Assembly: GCF_032586155.1 (NCBI RefSeq)
Contig: NZ_JAWHTC010000003.1
Location: 453,095 to 517,094 of the forward strand
Source of the DNA: JAWHTC01 sp032586155
GTDB lineage: Bacteria; Pseudomonadota; Alphaproteobacteria; Rhodobacterales; Rhodobacteraceae
Length of the DNA: 64,000 bases
Reading direction: 5' to 3'
Each line of letters starts with the position of its first letter. The stretch's first letter is position 1. The notes beneath the pieces are model-generated. The model was not told the origin of the DNA. It saw nothing but the letters and a program-made list of their open reading frames with translations, and ran no database searches. Position numbers and translations under genes: made by a program. Shown piece after piece: positions 44,422 through 52,117 of the stretch.

Positions 44422-44814
44422 CGTTTGGCTCGCTGTCAAAGGGGAGCTCCCGCCCGTCCTGCGCCGATCAAAGATCGGCTTGGCCCGTTGGGCCCGGCCT
44501 CGCTGAGCTCGGAGATATGTCGCGCCGTTTCATCTGCACAGACGGCTTGGCCAGATATCAGCGTTGATATGGAGAGTCCAACTTACCAGCCCGCCGAGCG
44601 CCGGCTCGGCACCTCCAGATTCCATGCGGGCCGAGCGAAACAAGGCCCCCGCGACGCCGTCGGGCGGCGCAATCTCACCCGGTCGACGTTCAACCCGTCA
44701 CGTCAACCCGAAGACCTGCGCGGAAATGCCCCGATGGAAGTGATTGCGCTAACGGGTCTGTTTCGCCGAAACTGATCCGACCCACGCAGTCATAATCGCT
44801 AAAGGGAGGAAGCG
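44422..44814. other. Intergenic region, no gene seen
   Basis: This 393-base gap holds open frames on the plus strand (for example 44425-44775), but they have no ribosome site and an unnatural Arg/Pro/Ser-rich composition. I see no hairpin followed by a T-run. GGGAGGAAG just before 44815 is the ribosome site of the next gene. Confidence 0.5.
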
Positions 44815-45156
44815 ATGAAGGCACTTAAGATAGGCGCGTTGGCTGCCGCAATTGGAACACTTACGCTGGTGGGCATGGCCCATGCGGACAGCTACATTCG
44901 CAAAGGCAGCCAGGAGATCAAGGTCGTCAACAAGAACGGCAAGCTCTACTGCACACGCGCCAGTGACGGTTACGAGATGTGCAACGGTATGACCGAGCGC
45001 GAAGACGGATCCTGGAGAGGCAAGAAGATGAAGCACCCGGACATGCCGCGTTGGATGAGCTTCAACGGCACGGTGGTGTTCACCAATGCTGGCCTCAAGA
45101 TCAAGGGTTGCGCCGTCGGCATGTGCGATAGCGAAAGCTGGTCCAAGAAGAAGTGA
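44815..45156 (+). CDS. Small secreted cysteine-containing protein
   Basis: A 113-residue protein with a signal peptide (MKALKIGALAAAIGTLTLVGMAHA). The mature part has four cysteines (LYCTRA, YEMCNG, KGCAVG and GMCDSE), likely two disulfides in the periplasm. It vaguely resembles short DUF2147 proteins, but I would leave it unassigned. GGGAGGAAG precedes the ATG. Confidence 0.65.
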   Translation: MKALKIGALAAAIGTLTLVGMAHADSYIRKGSQEIKVVNKNGKLYCTRASDGYEMCNGMTEREDGSWRGKKMKHPDMPRWMSFNGTVVFTNAGLKIKGCAVGMCDSESWSKKK

Positions 45157-45177
45157 GTTGCGAAAGGACCCAGGCGG

Positions 45178-45669
45178 TCACTTTATTTTCATGATGATGC
45201 AAGTGGTCGAGCCGGTGGCATATAATCTGCCATCGGCTTTTCCACGAATTTCGCCGTCGGCAATGCCGGTCGAACGGCCAGCGTGGTGCACGATGCCAAT
45301 GGCCTCGACTTCGGTGCCAATCGGGATCGGGCGAATGATATTCACCTTGTATTCCAGTGTCGTATAGGTCGAACCCTTTGGCACCTTTGTCTGGATTGCG
45401 CAGGCCATGCAGCTGTCGAGCACCGTGCCATACCAGCCGCCATGCACCGTGCCGACCGGGTTCATCACGTCAAATGTCGGCGTACCAGTGAAGATGACCT
45501 TGCCGTCCTCGACATGCGTTGGCCAGAAGCCCATGGTCTTGCCAATCGGCGGGCCAGGATAATGCCCTTCCTTGACTGCCTGCATGAACTCTAACCCTGT
45601 CATCGACAGGATATCGTCCAATGCGGGCAAATCATCGGTGCTTTGGGCGTATTTTCGTTGATCGGACAT
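45178..45669 (-). CDS. PaaI-family hotdog thioesterase
   Basis: A 163-residue acyl-CoA thioesterase of the hotdog fold. The family motif is NPVGTVHGGWYGTVLDSCMACA, with the HGG turn and an acidic residue in the following helix. Acyl substrate unknown. ATG 45669 is preceded by AGGGGGA. Convergent with the small secreted protein. Confidence 0.85.
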   Translation of the reverse strand: MSDQRKYAQSTDDLPALDDILSMTGLEFMQAVKEGHYPGPPIGKTMGFWPTHVEDGKVIFTGTPTFDVMNPVGTVHGGWYGTVLDSCMACAIQTKVPKGSTYTTLEYKVNIIRPIPIGTEVEAIGIVHHAGRSTGIADGEIRGKADGRLYATGSTTCIIMKIK

Positions 45670-45744
45670 GCGCATTCCCCCTTGGGTCACAAGGGGGAAT
45701 GCTATGGTCGCGCAGTGGGATCGTCCAGACAGGGGGCCGGACCG

Positions 45745-46608
45745 TTACGCGACGTTCTCAAGTTGAATTTGCGGGGTGACGCCCAGAGCGTGACAGACGT
45801 CACGGGTCAGTTCGGGACGATTCAGAGTATAGAAGTGCAGGGCGTCGACGCCTTCATCCATCAGGTCCGAGCACAGCTCGGTGCAAAGCGCGGTGGCCAG
45901 AAGGTCGTGCCGGCCGTCGCGTTCGGCCTTGGCAAAGGCGTCATCGAGCCATGCAGGCACCGAAGCGCCACAGCGGAAGGCGAAGTTGCGGGCGCCCTTC
46001 CAGTTCTCGATCGGCAGGATGCCGGGCAGGATCGGCTTGTCGATGCCAGCCTTCGCACATTCATCGCGGAACCGCAGAAATGTTTCCGCTTCAAAAAAGA
46101 ACTGGGTGATCGCCTCGGATGCTCCGGCATCCAGCTTGGCCTTGAGCCAGTCGATATCGGCCTTGGAGCCGCGCGCTTCGGGGTGGATGTCAGGATAGGC
46201 GCCAACACGCAGGGTGAATTTTCCGGTGTCCGCCAGTGCCTCGATCAGTTCGATTGAATTGGCAAACCCGTCGGCATGCGGCTCGAACGCGCCCGATCCC
46301 TTGGGCGGGTCACCGCGCAGGGCAACAATTTCGCTGATCCCTGCGGCCGCGTAACCCTCGGCAATCGCCATTGTCTCTTCACGGGTTGCATCGACACAGG
46401 TCAGGTGCGCCGCGGTGTTGAGTCCGGTGGACTTGTTGATCGCGCGCACCGCGTCGCGGGTCAGGTCGCGGGTCGTGCCGCCCGCACCATAGGTGACCGA
46501 CACGAACCGCGGGGCCAGCGGCGCCAGCGCATGGATCGTGTCCCACAGCCGGAACGAGCCTTCCAGGTTCTGCGGCGGGAAAAACTCAAGCGAAATTTGC
46601 GGTGTCAT
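45745..46608 (-). CDS. metF: Methylenetetrahydrofolate reductase
   Basis: A 287-residue FAD enzyme reducing 5,10-methylene-THF to 5-methyl-THF for methionine synthesis. The start ISLEFFPPQ carries the conserved Glu, then FVSVTYGAGGTTRD, LRGDPPKG, ITQFFFEAETFLRF and a C-terminal LHFYTLNRPEL follow. ATG 46608 matches the family. It is divergent from a MetR-like regulator. Confidence 0.95.
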   Translation of the reverse strand: MTPQISLEFFPPQNLEGSFRLWDTIHALAPLAPRFVSVTYGAGGTTRDLTRDAVRAINKSTGLNTAAHLTCVDATREETMAIAEGYAAAGISEIVALRGDPPKGSGAFEPHADGFANSIELIEALADTGKFTLRVGAYPDIHPEARGSKADIDWLKAKLDAGASEAITQFFFEAETFLRFRDECAKAGIDKPILPGILPIENWKGARNFAFRCGASVPAWLDDAFAKAERDGRHDLLATALCTELCSDLMDEGVDALHFYTLNRPELTRDVCHALGVTPQIQLENVA

Positions 46609-46656
46609 ATCGATCTCATGTCTTTGGGTTGCACTCTTGTGGCGCACTGTCGTAAA

Positions 46657-46669
46657 TGAGGCAAATTCA
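46657..46669. promoter_or_regulatory. Candidate MetR box between metF and its regulator
   Basis: TGAGGCAAATTCA matches the MetR consensus TGAA-N5-TTCA with one mismatch and is placed 48 bases from each start codon. An 8-bp dyad, AATCCTCA-N9-TGAGGATT (46671-46695), lies beside it and may be a second operator. Confidence 0.5.
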
Positions 46670-46716
46670 TAATCCTCAAGGTCAACATGAGGATTGCTCA
46701 CTTAGTGGACCATGGG

Positions 46717-47622
46717 ATGCATATCGAATTTCGCCACCTGCGCACGATCCGCGCCATTCACGATGCGGGGGGACTGGCCCGGGCAGCCGACCAGCTTCAC
46801 ATCACTCAGTCGGCGCTTTCGCATCAGATCAAGGGGATTGAGGATCAGGCCGGAGTCGAGCTTTTCATCAGGCGCTCGAAGCCCCTGCGGTTGTCAGCGG
46901 CCGGGCTGCGATTGCTCAGGACCGCCGAACGGGTGCTGCCCGAGATCGAGGCGCTGGTGGCCGAGTTTGAAGGGTTGCGCGAGGGCTCGGCCGGGCGGAT
47001 GCATATTGCCATCGAATGCCATGCCTGTTTTGACTGGCTGTTCCCGGTGCTGGAACAGTTCCGGAAAGCTTGGGGTGATGTGGACGTGGATATCAGGCCC
47101 GGTTTGGCCTTTGACGCGCTGCCTGCGTTGACGCGCGAGGATGTGGACCTGGTGATTTCCTCTGACCCCGAGGACATCCCCGGTGTCACTTTCAAACCGC
47201 TGTTTGACTATGAACCGGTCTTCGTGGCGGCGGGCAGCCATCCGCTGGCGAAGAAAAAATTCATCGAGGCCGAGGATTTCGAGGGCGAGACGCTGATCAC
47301 CTATCCGATGGATCGTGATCGGCTGGACGTGTTTTCCGAACTGCTTTCCCCGGCGCGAATCGAACCGAAGGCGGTGCGGCAGGTGGAACTGACCGCTGTG
47401 ATCCTGATGCTGGTGGCCTCGGGGCGCGGGGTGTCGGTGCTGCCTGACTGGGTCGTGCGCGAGGTCAAGTACTCCAGCGATTACGTCACCCGCCCGATTA
47501 CCGAGGCGGGTCTGAACAAGCGGCTCTACGCGGCGATCCGTGACGAGGACGCGGACAAACCCTATATCGCGCATTTCCTTAAGCTGGGGCGCGAGATTCC
47601 GGTGCGGTTGCAACGCGGTTGA
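46717..47622 (+). CDS. metR: LysR-type regulator, MetR-like
   Basis: A 301-residue LysR protein (helix-turn-helix in MHIEFRHLRTIRAIHDAGGLARAADQLHITQSALSHQIKGIE). Divergent placement from metF, the N-terminal pattern and the candidate TGAA-N5-TTCA box point to MetR, which activates metE/metF with homocysteine as co-effector. ATG 46717 is chosen over 46687 because LysR proteins start a few residues before the FRHL helix. Confidence 0.85.
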   Translation: MHIEFRHLRTIRAIHDAGGLARAADQLHITQSALSHQIKGIEDQAGVELFIRRSKPLRLSAAGLRLLRTAERVLPEIEALVAEFEGLREGSAGRMHIAIECHACFDWLFPVLEQFRKAWGDVDVDIRPGLAFDALPALTREDVDLVISSDPEDIPGVTFKPLFDYEPVFVAAGSHPLAKKKFIEAEDFEGETLITYPMDRDRLDVFSELLSPARIEPKAVRQVELTAVILMLVASGRGVSVLPDWVVREVKYSSDYVTRPITEAGLNKRLYAAIRDEDADKPYIAHFLKLGREIPVRLQRG

Positions 47623-47643
47623 ACTGAGCCGGACGGTTTCGTC

Positions 47644-48624
47644 TCACACATGCGCCTTCTGGCGACGACGGCGAATGTCGGCCCGTGAGGGGCGTTTGGC
47701 GTCTTCCGCGTGATCGAATTCGGTATTGCCGAACAGGTGGGTGGCAAGCGCACCGGGGCTGGGAAAGCGGAAAATATCGACGACGCTCACCGGAATACCA
47801 AGTTTCTGGCGAAGGGCAAGCTGCAGGTCCAGGGCCTGTTTCGAGTTTCCGCCAGCGTCAAAGAAATTGGTGTCCCTGGCGATCGAGGGCATGTCGAGAA
47901 CTCCGGCGAAAACGGCCTGTACCGCGTCGTAACTATCCGAGGTATCGTTATGGGACGTGGCTATCGTGGCAGGTTTCGCTCCGGCAATTGTCGGCAAACC
48001 GACGATTTCGGCTGGCACGCCGATAACGGTGCATCCGTCCGGCACGTCGCCCACGGTCGCCGAACAGGCGCTGACCGTGGCGTCCTCACCGACCGCTAGG
48101 TCCGGCAATACCGAGGCATTGGAACCGATATAGGCACGATCCCCGACCCGGACCCGGGCGTTGATCACAGCGCCTGGTGCCAGCACCGCACCAACGCCCA
48201 GCGTGGCACCGTGGCCCAGAACCGCCTGGGTAAAGATCACCGCGTGGTCGCCGACATTGGAAAGCGCCGAAATGGTGCTGCCCGCATAGATTGTTACCGA
48301 CCGCCCGATGGTGGCAAACCGTGTATCCACCGACGGATGCACCATGCTGACCAGTGGAAGGCCAAAGCTTTCGATCCTTTCGCGGGCCCGGTCGCGACCC
48401 TTGGTCGAGCGCGCCACCAGGTTGACTGCAACGTCGCCCGGCTGGTGAGTGGCCAGAGCAGCGAAGGGCCCGATCACGGGGACACCCAGAATCTCGCCTC
48501 CCTGTTTGGTGGCATCATCGTCCAACAGCACGATCCGGTCCCACTCTCCTTTGGCCTCGTTGACCTCCAGTGCCAACCGGACCCCCTCGGGGTTCCCGGC
48601 GGCGCATAGGTAGAGGGTGGTCAT
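47644..48624 (-). CDS. NeuD/PglD-type hexapeptide acyltransferase fused to a carrier-protein domain
   Basis: A 326-residue fusion. Residues 1-95 are a NeuD/PglD-type nucleotide/sugar-binding domain. Residues about 105-205 are a left-handed beta-helix with His138 (VLGHGATLG) at the expected catalytic position and IGVPAEIVG at the end. Residues about 232-295 are a peptidyl/acyl-carrier domain, FFDAGGNSKQALDLQLALRQKLG, with phosphopantetheine Ser261. The C-terminus is very basic (RRRRQK). It overlaps the radical SAM gene by four bases. No adenylation or ketosynthase gene is near. Confidence 0.85.
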   Translation of the reverse strand: MTTLYLCAAGNPEGVRLALEVNEAKGEWDRIVLLDDDATKQGGEILGVPVIGPFAALATHQPGDVAVNLVARSTKGRDRARERIESFGLPLVSMVHPSVDTRFATIGRSVTIYAGSTISALSNVGDHAVIFTQAVLGHGATLGVGAVLAPGAVINARVRVGDRAYIGSNASVLPDLAVGEDATVSACSATVGDVPDGCTVIGVPAEIVGLPTIAGAKPATIATSHNDTSDSYDAVQAVFAGVLDMPSIARDTNFFDAGGNSKQALDLQLALRQKLGIPVSVVDIFRFPSPGALATHLFGNTEFDHAEDAKRPSRADIRRRRQKAHV

Positions 48625-49586
48625 GACGCCACCGTCGCATGATCCCGGTGCACCGCCCCACCGGGGCGCAATTTCAGCGAGGCGCCAGTTTTCCAGTCGG
48701 TGCAGTCATGGCAGCGCTCGGGCAGATCATCGAACAGACGATCCAGATGCATCTGGCGGTAGTCGTGCAGCTTGGCCCACAGATCGACCAGGCTGTCGTC
48801 CCAGGCGTTGCCAGCGCTTTCCTCGCCCTCGGTGTCGCCCGGGCAGCGCGGCACCCTCCCGTCCCAGAACAGGTGCATCATGGTCATCGCCCAAGGGCAG
48901 GGGATACGCTTCTCGTTGGCCACGTCGATCGCGGTTTCGAACTTGCCGCCCCAGCTGAGTTGACGGCGCAGCTTGACCGTGGCGCCAAGCCCCAGCCAGT
49001 GATCGCGGTAGCGTTCGAATTCATCTGCGTTGTCGTCCATCTCGATGAACTGAACCATGATCTCGGGGCCGTGTGCGCGCTTGTTGCGTTCTTTCAACAG
49101 GTATTCGACATTGGCATAGACCCGGTCGCGATCTCCCAGAAAGCGGTATTTCTCGTAAGTGTCCTTCTCGAACCCGTCGATGCCGATGACGATGTTTGAC
49201 AGCCTGGTCCCCAGCAACCTTGTCGCGACATCATTGCTTAGACGATTGCCATTTGTGTTGAGGTTGAGCGAGCGCAGCCCAACCTTGGCACCATACTCCA
49301 GCATCTCGATCAGCCGGTCCGGCATCAACAGCGGCTCGCCGCAGAACGAGAACCAGACATTGGTGCTGGGCGCCTCGCGGGCAATCTCATCCGCGCACTT
49401 CTGCCACAGCGGCATCGGCAGATTGCCCTTGGGGCGCTTCATCTGGTCGTGGTGGCACATCGAGCAGTTGAGATCGCAATCGGCGCAAAGCTCGACGGCG
49501 AAGATTTTTGGAAAGGCCGGGTTCTTCAAACCCGACGCAATGCGTTCCAGTTCCGCGACATGTGTGGATTGAGCAGTTTTTTCCAT
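48621..49586 (-). CDS. Radical SAM/SPASM-type protein
   Basis: A 321-residue radical SAM enzyme. The [4Fe-4S] ligands are C37, C41 and C44 (C-D-L-N-C-S-M-C). FSFCGEPLLMP (about 79-89) resembles the GGEP motif. A SPASM-like C-terminus follows, with C230, C248, C292 and C295 (CHDC) that could hold an auxiliary cluster. The substrate is unknown. It is translationally coupled to the acyltransferase/carrier gene. A perfect FNR-type site lies 74 bases upstream, consistent with use under low oxygen. Confidence 0.85.
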   Translation of the reverse strand: MEKTAQSTHVAELERIASGLKNPAFPKIFAVELCADCDLNCSMCHHDQMKRPKGNLPMPLWQKCADEIAREAPSTNVWFSFCGEPLLMPDRLIEMLEYGAKVGLRSLNLNTNGNRLSNDVATRLLGTRLSNIVIGIDGFEKDTYEKYRFLGDRDRVYANVEYLLKERNKRAHGPEIMVQFIEMDDNADEFERYRDHWLGLGATVKLRRQLSWGGKFETAIDVANEKRIPCPWAMTMMHLFWDGRVPRCPGDTEGEESAGNAWDDSLVDLWAKLHDYRQMHLDRLFDDLPERCHDCTDWKTGASLKLRPGGAVHRDHATVAS

Positions 49587-49659
49587 GCAATTCGACCCCT
49601 TCGGCAGAATGGTGAATTGCCCCCACAGAAATCGTTAGGATTGGCTCGGAGCCATTGAC

Positions 49660-49673
49660 TTGATCGAGATCAA
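49660..49673. promoter_or_regulatory. Perfect FNR-type operator upstream of the radical SAM operon
   Basis: TTGATCGAGATCAA matches TTGAT-N4-ATCAA at all ten defined positions, with arms extending to ACTTGATC...GATCAAGT. It is centred about 80 bases before the radical SAM start, so class II activation would leave a leader of about 40 bases. The phosphatase gene on the other side begins 156 bases away. Confidence 0.65.
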
Positions 49674-49828
49674 GTCGCCAGAAGGTTTCAATTTGATGTT
49701 GCCGATATGTTGCAGGCATCGCCGGGGTGCGTGCATTTGCACGACCGGCCGGGCTTTGCTGCACAGGCATCTTGGCAAGGCCAAAGCGACCGGCTATACG
49801 CCCCCTCTGACACCAAGGAGCCATAGCC

Positions 49829-50617
49829 ATGCAGGGCAGTGCAAATCTCAACATCATGATGAAGGCCGCGCGCAAGGCGGGCCGGTCGCTGGTCAAGGAT
49901 TTCCGCGAAGTGGAGAACCTGCAGGTTTCGATGAAGGGCGCTGGTGACTTTGTCTCCAAGGCCGATCTCAGGGCCGAGGAAATCCTGAAAGAGGAATTGC
50001 TGGGCGCGCGTCCCACCTATGGCTGGTTGGCTGAAGAGCTTGGTGGCGTCGATGGCGACGATCCAACCCGCCGCTGGATCGTTGATCCGCTGGATGGGAC
50101 CACCAACTTCCTGCACGGGCTGCCGCATTGGGCCATATCGATCGCGCTGGAACATAAGGGCAAGATCGTCTCGGGCGTGATCTATGATCCGGCCAAGGAC
50201 GAGATGTTCTATGCCGAGAAGGGCGAAGGTGCCTGGCTGAACGATTCCAACCGCCTGCGGGTTTCGGGCCGTCGCCGGATGATTGAATGCATCTTTGCCA
50301 CTGGCCTGCCGTTTGGCGGTCGCGCCGACCTGCCCGATACTTTGAAGGACCTGGGGCGGCTTTTGCCCGGTTGCGCCGGGGTGCGCCGGTTTGGGTCGGC
50401 AGCTTTGGACATGGCTTACGTGGCCGCGGGCCGCTATGACGGGTTCTGGGAGCGCAGTCTGAACCCCTGGGATCTCGCGGCCGGAATCGTGATCGTGCAG
50501 GAGGCTGGCGGGCTGATCGAGCCGCTGAACCCGGAGGGTGACATCTTGGACGATGGCGAAGTGGTCTGCGCCAACGAGGCGATGTTCGACCCCTTCGCCA
50601 AGATCATTCGCGACTGA
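49829..50617 (+). CDS. suhB: Inositol-1-monophosphatase family phosphatase
   Basis: A 262-residue metal-dependent phosphatase of the IMPase/SuhB family. Metal ligands are Glu69 (WLAEE), D86-P-L-D89-G-T and the Asp of NPWDLAAG (near residue 213). AAGGAG lies 10 bases before the ATG. IMPase members act on myo-inositol or other sugar phosphates; SuhB also influences RNA polymerase. The symbol is tentative. Confidence 0.9.
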   Translation: MQGSANLNIMMKAARKAGRSLVKDFREVENLQVSMKGAGDFVSKADLRAEEILKEELLGARPTYGWLAEELGGVDGDDPTRRWIVDPLDGTTNFLHGLPHWAISIALEHKGKIVSGVIYDPAKDEMFYAEKGEGAWLNDSNRLRVSGRRRMIECIFATGLPFGGRADLPDTLKDLGRLLPGCAGVRRFGSAALDMAYVAAGRYDGFWERSLNPWDLAAGIVIVQEAGGLIEPLNPEGDILDDGEVVCANEAMFDPFAKIIRD

Positions 50618-50714
50618 CCGGGCTGTTTCACGCTGAATTGGCTTGAGGTTCCATCGCAGGAATCCTGGCTGCTCTTTTGAGCGGGAGGCATCTGCAATAT
50701 GAACAGACCCGTTT

Positions 50715-51161
50715 AACAGCCGGTGCGCTGCTTCTGCTTGGCAGTATAGCGATTTGGTGGGGCGAACCGGCCATCATGCAGATGGCGGCGCTTTGCGCCA
50801 TGCGATGAGCAGCACGGCCATTGTGGATATTGCGGACGGTGCCGCCACAGAAATTCCTATGCTGCCGGAAAACCTGAGTTCCGCGGCACGTGCCGGCAAG
50901 CGGGTCTTCGAGGCCCGTTGTGTGGAGTGTCACGGTCAGAACACGGCCGGGATATAAGGGGTCGGGCCACCGCTTGCGCACAGGATTTACGAGCCATCAC
51001 ACCATGCCAACTATGCCTTCGTGATGACGCCCAAAAAAGCGGCTGCGCGCGCATCATTGGCCCTTTGGTGGCATGCCGCGGGTCGAGGGGTTGACCCAGG
51101 ATGCTGCCAAGGCAATCATACCCATGTCCGCGAACTTCAACCGGTCAATGGGATCAAGTGA
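50715..51161 (+). pseudogene. Cytochrome c pseudogene
   Basis: A haem-binding C-V-E-C-H motif is at 50919-50933, preceded by a hydrophobic anchor (LLLLGSIAIWW) in a different frame. A TAA at 50955-50957 stops the frame, yet GVGPPLAHRIYEPSHHANYAFVM continues in it. Then the sense passes to a second frame (RAHHWPFGGMPRVEGLTQDAAKAII, from about 51040) and back near 51118 (VRELQPVNGIK, stop at 51161). At least one nonsense change and three frame breaks show a decayed c-type cytochrome of about 130-145 residues. Confidence 0.8.
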
Positions 51162-51224
51162 ACGCGGCGCCCGCAAGCGCCGCCACAGTTTTGGCTTTCA
51201 CGGAAAGCCGGTGGAAAACCCACC

Positions 51225-52076
51225 CTACACCGGGAAGATCACGTTGGTTTGGCCGGTGCCCGACGAGGGGAAATACTCTGTCACCACCTCGCATTTCTTA
51301 TCATAGCTGTCCCAGCCCAATGCACCGTACAGCATCGACGTATCGTGCATTGATCCCTCACCGCAGCAGAACTGCGCGTAATCGCCCAGCATCTTGAGGA
51401 AGGTGGCGTGGTCGCCGTTTTTCCACATCTCGAGCACGTGCAGATCTACTTGCCGGTTGAATTCGCTGCTGATCGTGAAGGTGCCGTTGTTGGCGGCGTA
51501 ATCCTTGTTTGGCCAGATCTTGTGGGACAGGCTACCGCTGGCGACCAGCAGAACTTTGCTGTCGCTGGCTTCGACTGCTTTTCGGATCGCCTCGCCGATG
51601 ACGCGGCTTTCTTGGTGGTCATGCACAGTGCACCAAGCGGCCACCGAGACGACCTTCATCTCGTGTTCGCGCGCCATAAACCGCATCGGGACAAGCGTGC
51701 CGTACTCCAGCTCCAGACTGTCGAGGTGATGCGCCAGCGTGTGCACGCCCATGTCGCGGGCTGTCTCGGCAATTGCATCGCCCAGTTCCGGGTTGCCGTC
51801 ATAGGCATAGGGTAGGTCCTGGATGAATTGCGGGAACTCGTTTGAGGTAAAAAGCCCCTCGAACCGGCTGTTGGCGTTGATGTGAAAGCCAGCATTGATC
51901 ACCCAGTGGGTATCGCAGATCACCACCGTATCGGCGCCTAACGCCTTGGCTCGGCGGGCAATTTCGGCGTGCCCGTCAATCGCGGGCTGGCGTTTGCCTT
52001 TCACGGGTCCTTCCTGCTCGGACATGAGCATGGTGGGCACGTGGGTCATCTTGGCGGCGAGAACGATCTCTCCCAT
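51225..52076 (-). CDS. hpaD: 3,4-dihydroxyphenylacetate 2,3-dioxygenase
   Basis: A 283-residue class III (LigB-type) extradiol dioxygenase that opens homoprotocatechuate. The opening MGEIVLAAKMTHVPTM, then QPAIDGHAEIARRAKALG, VICDTHWVIN, FEGLFTSNEFP, NPELGDAIAETARDMG and LEYGTLVPMRFM match HpaD closely. Iron-ligand His residues lie in THVP and THW, with a later Glu. It is the third gene of hpaF-hpaE-hpaD, 41 bases after hpaE. Confidence 0.93.
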   Translation of the reverse strand: MGEIVLAAKMTHVPTMLMSEQEGPVKGKRQPAIDGHAEIARRAKALGADTVVICDTHWVINAGFHINANSRFEGLFTSNEFPQFIQDLPYAYDGNPELGDAIAETARDMGVHTLAHHLDSLELEYGTLVPMRFMAREHEMKVVSVAAWCTVHDHQESRVIGEAIRKAVEASDSKVLLVASGSLSHKIWPNKDYAANNGTFTISSEFNRQVDLHVLEMWKNGDHATFLKMLGDYAQFCCGEGSMHDTSMLYGALGWDSYDKKCEVVTEYFPSSGTGQTNVIFPV

Positions 52077-52117
52077 TGTCTTTCCTCCCTGGTTCTTTTT
52101 CGCGGTTCACTCGGGGC

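Noticed and set aside
44425..44775. A 116-codon plus-strand frame after the serine hydrolase
   Set aside because: Arg/Pro/Ser-rich composition, no ribosome site and no family pattern.
47644..48624. Missing catalytic His in the acyltransferase
   Set aside because: At first VLPDL seemed to replace the PglD catalytic His, but that segment aligns with a later rung; His138 in VLGHGATLG fills the catalytic position.
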